Origin: Streptomyces sp. NBC_00234
GTDB lineage: Bacteria; Actinomycetota; Actinomycetes; Streptomycetales; Streptomycetaceae
DNA length: 64,000 nt
NCBI RefSeq assembly: GCF_036195325.1
Contig: NZ_CP108101.1
Coordinates: 6,324,001 to 6,388,000 of the forward strand
Reading direction: 5' to 3'
Below are positions 18,441 to 26,383 of the stretch, in pieces. Both the position numbers and the translations under genes were made by a program. The notes under the pieces were generated by a model. The model saw nothing but the letters and a program-made list of their open reading frames with translations, made no database searches and was not told where the DNA came from. Numbering within the stretch: position 1 is the first letter of the stretch; each line of letters starts with the position of its first letter.

Positions 18441-20570
18441 TTACGCGGGAACGCTGGCCACGCCCGCCGCCAGGAACTTCTTGCCGTTGACGCGCTCCGA
18501 GACGCCCGCCCGGTCCAGGTACGGCGTGATGCCGCCCAGGTGGAAGGGCCAGCCCGCGCCGGTGATCAGGCAGAGGTCGATGTCCTGGGCCTCGGCGACG
18601 ACGCCCTCGTCCAGCATCAGGCCGATCTCCTGCGCCACCGCGTCCAGGACGCGGTCACGGGCCTGCTCCTCCGTCAGGACGGTGTCGCCCTGCTTCAGGA
18701 GTGCGGCGACCTCCGGGTCCAGCTCCGGCTTGCCGGAGTCGTAGACGTAGAAGCCGCGCTTGCCGGCCTTCACGACCGCGGCCAGGTTCTCGGAGACCGT
18801 GAAGCGCTCCGGGAAGGCGCGGTTCAGGGTCTCGGAGACGTGGAGGCCGATGGCCGGGCCGACCAGCTCCAGGAGGACCAGCGGGGACATCGGCAGACCG
18901 AGGGGCTCGACGGCCTTCTCGGCGACGGCGACCGGGGTGCCCTCGTCGATGACGTTCTGGATCTCGCCCATGAAGCGGGTCAGGATGCGGTTGACGACGA
19001 ACGCCGGGGCGTCCTTCACCAGGACCGCGGTCTTCTTCAGCTTCCGCGCGACACCGAAGGCCGTGGCCAGCGAGGCGTCGTCGGTCTGCTCGCCGCGGAC
19101 GATCTCCAGCAGCGGCAGGATCGCGACCGGGTTGAAGAAGTGGAAGCCGACGACCCGCTCGGGGTTCTTCAGCTTCGACGCCATCTCGGTGACCGAGAGG
19201 GACGAGGTGTTCGTGGCGAGGATCGCGTGCGCCGGGGCGACCGCCTCGACCTCCGCGAACACCTGCTGCTTGACGCCGATCTCCTCGAAGACGGCCTCGA
19301 TGATGAAGTCGGCGTCGGAGAAGCCCTCGGCCTTGTCCAGCACACCGGAGACCAGACCCTTGAGGCGGTTCGCCTTGTCCTGGTTGATGCGGCCCTTGCC
19401 GAGCAGCTTCTCGATCTCGGCGTGGACATAGCCCACACCCTTGTCGACCCGCGCCTGGTCGATGTCCGTGAGGACGACCGGCACCTCCAGGCGACGCAGG
19501 AAGAGCAGGGCGAGCTGGCTGGCCATCAGGCCAGCGCCCACCACGCCGACCTTGGTGACCGGACGGGCCAGCGACTTGTCCGGAGCGCCGGCCGGGCGCT
19601 TGGCGCGCTTCTGGACCAGGTTGAAGGCGTAGATGCCGGAGCGCAGCTCGCCGCCCATGATCAGGTCCGCGAGGGCCTGGTCCTCGGCGTCGAAGCCGGC
19701 GCCCAGGTCGCCGTCCTTGGCCGCCGCGATGATGTCCAGCGCGCGGTACGCGGCCGGGGCCGCACCGTGCACCTTGGAGTCGGCGATGGCCCGGCCGCGG
19801 GCGACGGCCTGGTCCCAGGCGTCACCGCGGTCGACCTCGGGGCGCTCCACCGTGACCGTGCCGTTGAGCACGGACGCGGTCCAGATCAGCGACTGCTCCA
19901 GGAAGTCCGCGCCGTCGAAGAGCGCGTCGGCGATCCCGAGCTCGAAGACCTGCTTGCCCTTGAGCTGACGGTTCTGGTTCAGCGAGTTCTCGATGATCAC
20001 CGACACGGCGCGGTCGGCGCCGATCAGGTTGGGAAGCAGCGCGCAGCCGCCCCATCCGGGAACCAGGCCGAGGAAGACCTCGGGCAGCGAGAAGGCGGGG
20101 AGCGCCTTGGAGACGGTGCGGTACGAGCAGTGCAGACCGACCTCGACACCGCCGCCCATCGCCGCGCCGTTGTAGTACGCGAACGTCGGGACGGCGAGGG
20201 AGGACAGACGGCGGAAGACGTCGTGGCCGCCCTTGCCGATGGCCAGCGCGTCCTTGTGCTCCTTCAGGAGCTCGACGCCCTTGAGGTCGGCGCCGACCGC
20301 GAAGATGAACGGCTTGCCGGTGAGGCCGATGCCGGTGATCGCGCCGTCGGCGGCCTCCTTCTCGACCTGGTCGATGGCGGCGTTCAGGTTCGCCAGCGAC
20401 TGCGGTCCGAAGGTGGTCGGCTTGGTGTGGTCCAGGCCGTTGTCCAGCGTGATGAGGGCGAAGCGGCCCGCACCGGCCGGAAGGTCCAGGTGGCGTACGT
20501 GCGCCTGGGTGACGACCTCGCCGGGGAACAGCTCGGCCGCACCCTTCAGAAGCTCAGTGGTGGAGCTCAC
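18441..20570 (-). CDS. fadB: Multifunctional fatty-acid oxidation protein (enoyl-CoA hydratase / 3-hydroxyacyl-CoA dehydrogenase)
   Basis: 709 residues from the GTG at 20570 (protein begins VSSTTELLKG), with CGGAGG about 6 bp upstream; this start overlaps the thiolase stop (GTGA). Residues to about 300 are a crotonase fold with oxyanion-hole Gly residues in YNGAAMGGGVEVGLH. From about 335 comes the NAD-binding domain VGVVGAGLMASQLAL, then the dehydrogenase C-terminal domains (FHFFNPV, FVVNRIL). It hydrates enoyl-CoA and oxidises the hydroxyacyl-CoA product, handing 3-ketoacyl-CoA to the coupled thiolase. Confidence 0.93.
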   Translation of the reverse strand: MSSTTELLKGAAELFPGEVVTQAHVRHLDLPAGAGRFALITLDNGLDHTKPTTFGPQSLANLNAAIDQVEKEAADGAITGIGLTGKPFIFAVGADLKGVELLKEHKDALAIGKGGHDVFRRLSSLAVPTFAYYNGAAMGGGVEVGLHCSYRTVSKALPAFSLPEVFLGLVPGWGGCALLPNLIGADRAVSVIIENSLNQNRQLKGKQVFELGIADALFDGADFLEQSLIWTASVLNGTVTVERPEVDRGDAWDQAVARGRAIADSKVHGAAPAAYRALDIIAAAKDGDLGAGFDAEDQALADLIMGGELRSGIYAFNLVQKRAKRPAGAPDKSLARPVTKVGVVGAGLMASQLALLFLRRLEVPVVLTDIDQARVDKGVGYVHAEIEKLLGKGRINQDKANRLKGLVSGVLDKAEGFSDADFIIEAVFEEIGVKQQVFAEVEAVAPAHAILATNTSSLSVTEMASKLKNPERVVGFHFFNPVAILPLLEIVRGEQTDDASLATAFGVARKLKKTAVLVKDAPAFVVNRILTRFMGEIQNVIDEGTPVAVAEKAVEPLGLPMSPLVLLELVGPAIGLHVSETLNRAFPERFTVSENLAAVVKAGKRGFYVYDSGKPELDPEVAALLKQGDTVLTEEQARDRVLDAVAQEIGLMLDEGVVAEAQDIDLCLITGAGWPFHLGGITPYLDRAGVSERVNGKKFLAAGVASVPA

Positions 20571-21787
20571 TTGTTGCCTCCGTTGAAGTTCGGGTTCTCC
20601 CAGACGACCGTCGCGCCCATGCCGAAGCCGACGCACATGGTCGTCAGGCCGTAGCGGACCTCGGGCTGCTCCTCGAACTGGCGGGCCAGCTGAGTCATCA
20701 GACGCACACCGGAGGAGGCCAGCGGGTGACCGTAGGCGATGGCGCCGCCGTACTGGTTCACGCGGGCGTCGTCGTCGGCGATGCCGTAGTGCTCCAGGAA
20801 GGCGAGCACCTGCACGGCGAACGCCTCGTTGATCTCGAAGAGACCGATGTCGGAGATGGAGAGACCCGCCTTGGACAGGGCCTTCTCGGTCGCCGGGATC
20901 GGGCCGTAGCCCATGACCTCCGGCTCGACGCCCGCGAAGGCGTACGAGACGAGGCGCATCTTGACCGGGAGGCCCAGCTCGCGCGCGACGTCCTCGGCGG
21001 CGAGCAGCGAGGCGGTGGCGCCGTCGTTGAGACCTGCGGCGTTACCGGCCGTCACGCGGCCGTGGGCGCGGAACGGGGTCTTCAGACCGGCCAGGGACTC
21101 CATCGTGGTGCCCGGACGCATCGGCTCGTCGGCGGTGACCAGGCCCCAGCCCGTCTCGCCCGCCTCGGCGTTGGTGCGGCGCACGGAGACCGGCACCAGG
21201 TCCTGCTGGATCTTGCCGTCGGCGTACGCCTTGGCGGCCTTCTCCTGCGAACGCACCGCGTACTCGTCGGCGCGCTGCTTGGTGATCGTGGGGTACCGGT
21301 CGTGCAGGTTCTCCGCGGTCATGCCCATGAACAGGGCGGACTCGTCGACCAGCTTCTCCGACACGAAGCGCGGGTTCGGGTCCACGCCCTCGCCCATCGG
21401 GTGGCGGCCCATGTGCTCGACACCACCGGCGACGACGACGTCGTACGCGCCGAAGGCGATGGAACCGGCCGTCGAGGTGACGGCGGTCAGGGCGCCCGCA
21501 CACATGCGGTCGATCGAGTAACCGGGAACCGACTGCGGCAGACCGGCCAGGATTCCGGCGGTGCGGCCGAGGGTGAGGCCCTGGTCGCCGATCTGGGTGG
21601 TCGCGGCGATGGCGACCTCGTCGATCTTGGCGGGGTCCAGGTCCGGGTTGCGGCGCAGCAGCTCCCGGATGGCCTTCACGACGAGATCGTCGGCGCGGGT
21701 CTCGTGGTAGATGCCCTTCGGGCCCGCTTTGCCGAACGGGGTGCGGACGCCGTCGACGAAGACGACGTCCCGGATGGTACGAGGCAC
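20567..21787 (-). CDS. fadA: Acetyl-CoA C-acyltransferase (thiolase)
   Basis: 406 residues from GTG 21787 (begins VPRTIRDVVFVDG), with GGAGAG 5-7 bp upstream; the frame is open further upstream without a good start. Catalytic features are the nucleophile Cys in DRMCAGALTAV near residue 95, the His in YGHPLASSG near 360, and the second Cys in MCVGFGMGA near the end. It cleaves 3-ketoacyl-CoA to acetyl-CoA and a shortened acyl-CoA. It is the first gene of the two-gene beta-oxidation operon. Confidence 0.93.
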   Translation of the reverse strand: MPRTIRDVVFVDGVRTPFGKAGPKGIYHETRADDLVVKAIRELLRRNPDLDPAKIDEVAIAATTQIGDQGLTLGRTAGILAGLPQSVPGYSIDRMCAGALTAVTSTAGSIAFGAYDVVVAGGVEHMGRHPMGEGVDPNPRFVSEKLVDESALFMGMTAENLHDRYPTITKQRADEYAVRSQEKAAKAYADGKIQQDLVPVSVRRTNAEAGETGWGLVTADEPMRPGTTMESLAGLKTPFRAHGRVTAGNAAGLNDGATASLLAAEDVARELGLPVKMRLVSYAFAGVEPEVMGYGPIPATEKALSKAGLSISDIGLFEINEAFAVQVLAFLEHYGIADDDARVNQYGGAIAYGHPLASSGVRLMTQLARQFEEQPEVRYGLTTMCVGFGMGATVVWENPNFNGGNK

Positions 21788-22112
21788 GGTGGCTCTCCTC
21801 CAGGGTGCGGGATGGCACTGCTGCGGGGCGCGCTCGGAAAAGTGCGCCGCCTCCCTCATGCTACTTGCGGGTAACCAGACTGCCCACCCCTCACGACGGG
21901 AGCGGCGAAGGTCACACGCCGGGATGCTTCCGGCGGTCACGGGCAGTGATCATCCGTCGCCTCGGCCCCCCTGTCGCGCGACGCCGTCAACCTGGCGTGA
22001 TTTCGCTCCTCGTCGACGGGCGATCGGCGCGTTCCCGTACCCGCCCGCAACAGCGGACACCCCCGGCCGTCGGCCGGGGGTGTCGGGTGTCCAAGGGGGT
22101 GGGTGGGTGGGA
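21788..22112. other. Intergenic region between thiolase and RNase D
   Basis: 325 bp that should contain the minus-strand promoter of the thiolase-fadB operon and the rnd terminator (22056-22084). I see no open frame with coding-like composition and no confident promoter. Confidence 0.6.
22056..22084 (-). terminator. Terminator of rnd
   Basis: A perfect 13-bp stem (GACACCCCCGGCC / GGCCGGGGGTGTC) with a 3-nt loop starts 28 bp after the rnd stop on the minus strand. Confidence 0.8.
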
Positions 22113-23387
22113 TCAGGCGCCGGTGCTCAGGGCCCGCATCAGGAGCGGGGCGACCTGCTCGATCTGCCAGCGTCGGGCCCCGTAACCGGCGAGGGTGTCC
22201 TCCAGCGAGGACGCCGTCATGCTCTGCGGGGGCTCCCAGCAGACCCGGCGCACGGTGTCCGGCGTGATCAGGTTCTCCTGCGGCATGTTCAGCCGCTCGG
22301 CGAGCTCCGACACGGCGGTGCGGGCCGCCGAGAGGCGGGCCGCGGCGGCCGGGTCCTTGTCCGCCCAGGAACGGGGCGGCGGCGGACCCGCGAGCTGCTG
22401 GCCCGGCTGCGGGAGCTCCGACTCCGGCAGCGCCCGCGCCCGGTCGACGGCCGCCTGCCACTGTTCCAGCTGGCGGCGGCCCATGCGGTGACCGAAGCCG
22501 GGCAGCGCCATCAGGGCCTGCACGGTGAGGGGGAGCGCCAGCGCGGCCTCCACGATCGCGCCGTCGCCGAGGACCTTGCCGGGGGAGATGTCACGGCGCT
22601 GCGCGACCTGGTCGCGGGTGGTCCACAGCTCCCGTACGACCGCCATCTGGCGACGGCGGCGCACCTTGTGCATGCCGGACGTACGGCGCCACGGGTCCTT
22701 GCGCGGGGGAGCGGGCGGCGCCGAGGCGATCGCCTCGAACTCCTCCTGTGCCCACTCCAGCTTGCCCTGCCGGTCCAGCTCGTCCTCCAGGGCGTCGCGG
22801 AGGTCGATCAGCAGCTCGACGTCGAGAGCGGCGTAGCGCAGCCAGGGGTCGGGAAGGGGGCGGGTGGACCAGTCGACGGCGGAGTGCCCCTTCTCCAGCG
22901 CGTAACCCAGCACGTTCTCGACCATGGCGCCCAGGCCGACGCGCGGGAAGCCCGCGAGCCGTCCGGCGAGCTCGGTGTCGAAGAGCCCGGTGGGGATCAT
23001 GCCTATTTCGCGCAGGCAGGGAAGGTCCTGGGTGGCGGCGTGCAGAATCCACTCGCTGCCGGACAGGGCCGCGCCGAGATCCGACAGGTCGGGGCAGCCG
23101 ACCGGGTCGATCAGCGCGCTGCCGGCGCCTTCGCGGCGCAGCTGTACGAGGTAGGCACGCTGCCCGTAGCGGTACCCCGAGGCACGCTCGGCGTCGACGG
23201 CCACGGGGCCGGTGCCCGCACCGAAGGCGGACACCACCTGGGCCAGGGCGTCGTCGGACGCCACCACCGGGGGAATGCCCTCGCGCGGTTCGAGCAAGGG
23301 GATCGGCGCCGGGGCGACGTCGTCCGGGGGAGCGCCCCCGGTGGTTCGCAGTGAAGTGTCTTCTGCGGTCTCTTGGGCGTCGGTCAC
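22113..23387 (-). CDS. rnd: Ribonuclease D (DEDD exonuclease with HRDC domain)
   Basis: 424 residues from GTG 23387. The DEDD exonuclease residues are visible: VAVDAERASGYRYG (first Asp-x-Glu, near residue 65), HAATQDLPCL (second Asp), and RYAALDVELLIDL (last Asp with the Tyr of the DEDDy class). An HRDC helical domain follows (ELWTTRDQVAQRRDISPGKVL). It trims the 3' ends of structured RNAs such as tRNA precursors. It stands alone between two hairpins, as in other streptomycetes. Confidence 0.92.
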   Translation of the reverse strand: MTDAQETAEDTSLRTTGGAPPDDVAPAPIPLLEPREGIPPVVASDDALAQVVSAFGAGTGPVAVDAERASGYRYGQRAYLVQLRREGAGSALIDPVGCPDLSDLGAALSGSEWILHAATQDLPCLREIGMIPTGLFDTELAGRLAGFPRVGLGAMVENVLGYALEKGHSAVDWSTRPLPDPWLRYAALDVELLIDLRDALEDELDRQGKLEWAQEEFEAIASAPPAPPRKDPWRRTSGMHKVRRRRQMAVVRELWTTRDQVAQRRDISPGKVLGDGAIVEAALALPLTVQALMALPGFGHRMGRRQLEQWQAAVDRARALPESELPQPGQQLAGPPPPRSWADKDPAAAARLSAARTAVSELAERLNMPQENLITPDTVRRVCWEPPQSMTASSLEDTLAGYGARRWQIEQVAPLLMRALSTGA

Positions 23388-23411
23388 CTGTCAAGGGTAT
23401 CTGTGTATGTA

Positions 23412-23449
23412 CAGCGCCCGTCGACGGAATGATCCGTCGACGGGCGCTG
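23412..23449 (-). terminator. Terminator of whiI
   Basis: A perfect 17-bp stem (23412-23428 / 23433-23449) with an ATGA loop lies in the 119-bp gap between whiI and rnd. Confidence 0.85.
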
Positions 23450-23506
23450 ATGCACGTATTCCAGCCGGGGCCGCATCGGTGCACGTGGCGGCCGGGGGAT
23501 GGGCGG

Positions 23507-24169
23507 TCAGTGGATGATGCCCGTCCGCAGGGCCACGGCGACCATTCCTGCGCGGTCTCCGGTGCCGAGCTTGCGGGCGATGCGGGCGAGATGGGACTTG
23601 ACGGTCAGGGCGGAGAGGCCCATCGAGACGCCGATGGCCTTGTTGGACTGGCCTTCGGCGACCAGGCGGAGCACCTCCACCTCGCGGCCTGACAGTTCGC
23701 GGTAGCCGCCCGGGTGGCTCGGGGAACCGGGAGGCCGACGGTGCATACGGGCAGCATTGGCGCCGATCGGTGCGACGCCGGGACGGGTGGGGTGGCCGAT
23801 GTTCGTACGGGTGCCGGTGACGACGTAGCCCTTCACGCCGCCCGCGAGGGCGTTGCGCACGGCACCGATGTCGTCGGCGGCGGAGAGGGCAAGGCCGTTC
23901 GGCCAGCCCGCGGCTCGGGTCTCGGACAGCAGGGTCAGCCCGGAACCATCGGGCAGGTGGACGTCGGCAACGCAGATGTCGCGCGGGTTGCCGACGCGGG
24001 GACGGGCCTCCGCGATGGATGACGCCTCGATGACGTCTCGAACTCCGAGTGCCCACAGATGACGGGTGACGGTGGAGCGGACACGGGGATCGGCGACGAC
24101 GACCATGGCCGTCGGCTTGTTCGGGCGGTAGGCGACCAGGCTTGCGGGCTGCTCGAGGAGAACGGACAC
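23507..24169 (-). CDS. whiI: WhiI, atypical response regulator of sporulation
   Basis: 220 residues from the GTG at 24169 (begins VSVLLEQPAS), with AGGAGG 4-5 bp upstream; an upstream ATG at 24241 would add 24 residues. Residues 20-120 are a degenerate receiver: only one N-terminal acidic residue (VVAD27), Asp69 at the usual phosphorylation site, and Lys113 kept. Residues 155-215 are a LuxR/NarL-type HTH (LSGREVEVLRLVAEGQSNKA). From the literature, WhiI forms a heterodimer with BldM and activates late sporulation genes, and its own gene depends on sigma-WhiG. Position upstream of rnd and beside hemE also matches S. coelicolor as I recall it. Confidence 0.92.
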   Translation of the reverse strand: MSVLLEQPASLVAYRPNKPTAMVVVADPRVRSTVTRHLWALGVRDVIEASSIAEARPRVGNPRDICVADVHLPDGSGLTLLSETRAAGWPNGLALSAADDIGAVRNALAGGVKGYVVTGTRTNIGHPTRPGVAPIGANAARMHRRPPGSPSHPGGYRELSGREVEVLRLVAEGQSNKAIGVSMGLSALTVKSHLARIARKLGTGDRAGMVAVALRTGIIH

Positions 24170-24524
24170 CAGGCCTCCTGGGGAGTGGCGGACGGGCCGG
24201 CTCGGGGATGAAGCCGGGGCGAACCGTGCTTGAAGGGTCATTGACCTCTTCGGCAGCAGACCCGTCCTCCTTTAGAGGAAGATCACGATTTGGTGAGTAA
24301 CAATTCGGGCAAATAGGACGCGCGATCGATTGTACGAAAAGAGAGCCGGTGAATGTGCGATCAATGTGACGCAGCGTGACGAAATCTCGGCCCCGCGTCG
24401 TCGCGGAACCGAGGACCTCCGTTATCGCGGAACCGAGGACCGGCGTCGTCGCGGAACCTCGGCCCGCATGATGTGCGACCCCGGGCCCGCAGGGTGATCG
24501 TGATCAAGCCCGGGGCCCGCGCCG
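24170..24524. other. Intergenic region between whiI and DUF3000 gene
   Basis: 355 bp. The part next to whiI (24240-24360) is AT-richer and should hold its promoter. On the minus strand it contains TACAAT (24334-24329) and GCCCGAAT (24310-24303); the latter is only a weak match to the sigma-WhiG -10 GCCGATAA. The part next to the DUF3000 gene is filled by 24-bp-period repeats. No gene is visible. Confidence 0.55.
24397..24468. repeat. Three tandem copies of a 24-bp repeat
   Basis: Units at 24397-24420, 24421-24444 and 24445-24468 share the core TCGCGGAACC followed by GAGGAC or TCGGCC. A second pair with the same period overlaps the DUF3000 stop: the 15-mer GGGGCCCGCGCCGCT occurs at 24512-24526 and again at 24536-24550. 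The 24-bp period is 8 codons or a little over two helical turns. Confidence 0.85.
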
Positions 24525-25184
24525 CTACGAGACCTGGGGCCCGCGCCGCTGGGGCAGCGTCACCACCGCCGCGTCGGAGACACCCGACGGCGGCAGCCCG
24601 GCGATCTGGCAGAGCAGATCGCCCCACGCCACCAGGTGCGCCGCCGCGTCCGGCACCCCGCCGCGCCCCTCGCGCGGCGTCCAGGAGGCCCGGATCTCGA
24701 TCTGGGTCGCGGGACGGCGCGAGGAGAGCGCACCGAAGTAGTGCGACCCGGCGCGCGTGACGGTGCCGCCGGCCTCCCCGTACGACAGGCCGCGCGCGTC
24801 GAGCGCACCCGTCAGCCAGGACCAGCACACCTCGGGCAGCAGCGGATCGGCCGCCATCTCCGGCTCCAGCTCGGCCCGGACGAGCGTCACCAGCCGGAAG
24901 GTGCCCTGCCAGGCATCGTGCCCGGACGGGTCGTGAAGGAGTACCAGACGGCCGTCGGCGAGATCGTCCTCGCCGTCGACGACCGCGGCCTCCAGCGCGT
25001 ACGCGTGCGGAGCGAGACGCTGGGGCGGCCTCGTCGGCTCCACCTCGAGTTCGGGGCGGAGCCGCGCCGAGCGCAACGCGTCGACCGCCGACCGGAACGC
25101 GGGCGGGACGGATGTGTCCTCCGTACTGTCCTTGCTGCCAGTGCCATCGGAATGATCGGAATATTGTCCCTGAGCCGGAGCCAT
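24525..25184 (-). CDS. DUF3000 domain protein, function unknown
   Basis: 219 residues from the ATG that begins MAPAQGQYSDHSDG, which gives a 91-bp divergent gap to hemE; longer upstream frames would run into hemE. The family is found in actinobacteria and is soluble, with no signal, no helix-turn-helix and no catalytic motif that I recognise. The conserved core includes FRSAVDALRSARLRPELE and CWSWLTGALDARGL. Its last codons are duplicated in the 24-bp-period repeat beyond the stop. Adjacency to hemE is conserved as far as I recall, but no haem role can be claimed. Confidence 0.82.
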   Translation of the reverse strand: MAPAQGQYSDHSDGTGSKDSTEDTSVPPAFRSAVDALRSARLRPELEVEPTRPPQRLAPHAYALEAAVVDGEDDLADGRLVLLHDPSGHDAWQGTFRLVTLVRAELEPEMAADPLLPEVCWSWLTGALDARGLSYGEAGGTVTRAGSHYFGALSSRRPATQIEIRASWTPREGRGGVPDAAAHLVAWGDLLCQIAGLPPSGVSDAAVVTLPQRRGPQVS

Positions 25185-25275
25185 GCGGGGAAGAGTAGGC
25201 GGAACCGGAGCTTCGCGCAGGGAGGGACACCCGGGCGGCACAAGCTCCTTACGGCTTCGTGCGAAGATTCTTGGC

Positions 25276-26349
25276 GTGAGTGCCAACGATCGCCCGTCGG
25301 GCCAGCAGACGAAGTCATCCGCCACCCATGAGTCGGCGTTCCTCAAGGCGTGCCGGCGTGAGCCCGTGCCGCACACCCCGGTCTGGTTCATGCGCCAGGC
25401 GGGGCGCTCACTCCCCGAGTACCTGAAGGTCCGCGAGGGCATCGCGATGCTCGACTCCTGCATGATGCCGGAGCTGGTCACCGAGATCACGCTGCAGCCC
25501 GTGCGCCGCCACAAGGTCGACGCGGCGATCTACTTCAGCGACATCGTCGTACCGCTCAAGGCCATCGGCATCGACCTCGACATCAAGCCCGGCGTCGGGC
25601 CGGTCATCGCCGAGCCGATCCGTACCCGCGCCGATCTGGCCCGGCTGCGCGACCTCACGCCCGAGGACGTTCCGTACGTCACCGAGGCCATCGGCATGCT
25701 CACCGCGGAGCTGGGGGCCACTCCGCTCATCGGTTTCGCCGGAGCGCCGTTCACTCTCGCGAGCTACCTCGTCGAGGGCGGCCCGTCCCGCAACCACGAG
25801 CGCACCAAGGCGATGATGTACGGCGACCCGGAGCTCTGGGCCGACCTGCTCGACCGTCTCGCGGAGATCACCGGCGCCTTCCTGAAGGTCCAGATCGAGG
25901 CGGGCGCCTCGGCGGTCCAGCTCTTCGACTCCTGGGTGGGCGCGCTGGCCCCCGCCGACTACCGGCGCTCCGTACTGCCCGCCTCCGCGAAGGTCTTCGA
26001 CGCCGTCGCGCCGTACGGCGTCCCGCGCATCCACTTCGGTGTCGGCACCGGTGAACTCCTCGGCCTGATGGGCGAGGCCGGCGCGGACGTCGTCGGCGTC
26101 GACTGGCGGGTCCCGATGGACGAGGCCGCGCGCCGCGTCGGTCCCGGCAAGGCGCTCCAGGGCAACCTCGACCCGGCGGTGCTGTTCGCACCGACCCCGG
26201 CCGTGGAGGAGAAGACCCGCGAGGTCCTCGACGCGGCAGCCGGCCTGGAGGGCCACATCTTCAACCTGGGCCACGGCGTCATGCCGTCGATGGACCCGGA
26301 CGCGCTGACCCGCCTCGTGGAGTACGTGCACACGCAGACCGCGCGCTGA
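25276..26349 (+). CDS. hemE: Uroporphyrinogen decarboxylase
   Basis: 357 residues from GTG 25276 (VSANDRPSGQQ); the family N-terminus HTPVWFMRQAGRSLPEY comes about 35 residues later, so upstream codons are unlikely to be used. The Arg/Gln in MRQAGRSLPEY, the Asp in YFSDIVVP and the segment GFAGAPFTLASY are the substrate-binding signatures. It converts uroporphyrinogen III to coproporphyrinogen III, the substrate of the CgoX enzyme encoded 2.6 kb downstream. Confidence 0.95.
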   Translation: MSANDRPSGQQTKSSATHESAFLKACRREPVPHTPVWFMRQAGRSLPEYLKVREGIAMLDSCMMPELVTEITLQPVRRHKVDAAIYFSDIVVPLKAIGIDLDIKPGVGPVIAEPIRTRADLARLRDLTPEDVPYVTEAIGMLTAELGATPLIGFAGAPFTLASYLVEGGPSRNHERTKAMMYGDPELWADLLDRLAEITGAFLKVQIEAGASAVQLFDSWVGALAPADYRRSVLPASAKVFDAVAPYGVPRIHFGVGTGELLGLMGEAGADVVGVDWRVPMDEAARRVGPGKALQGNLDPAVLFAPTPAVEEKTREVLDAAAGLEGHIFNLGHGVMPSMDPDALTRLVEYVHTQTAR

Positions 26350-26357
26350 GGCGGCCG

Positions 26358-26383
26358 GGCGGGTACGTCAGGCCGTACCCGCC
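26358..26383. terminator. Terminator between hemE and the flavoprotein gene
   Basis: A perfect 10-bp stem GGCGGGTACG / CGTACCCGCC with a 6-nt loop lies 8 bp after the hemE stop and covers the end of the converging flavoprotein gene. Confidence 0.65.

Noticed and set aside
24397..24468. CRISPR-like array
   Set aside because: The 24-bp units are directly tandem without unique spacers and only three in number.
24361..25230. A minus-strand frame that contains GPRFRDDA peptide repeats
   Set aside because: The repeat region lies after the DUF3000 stop in another frame and the rest of the frame is a shadow of DUF3000; kept only as a DNA repeat.
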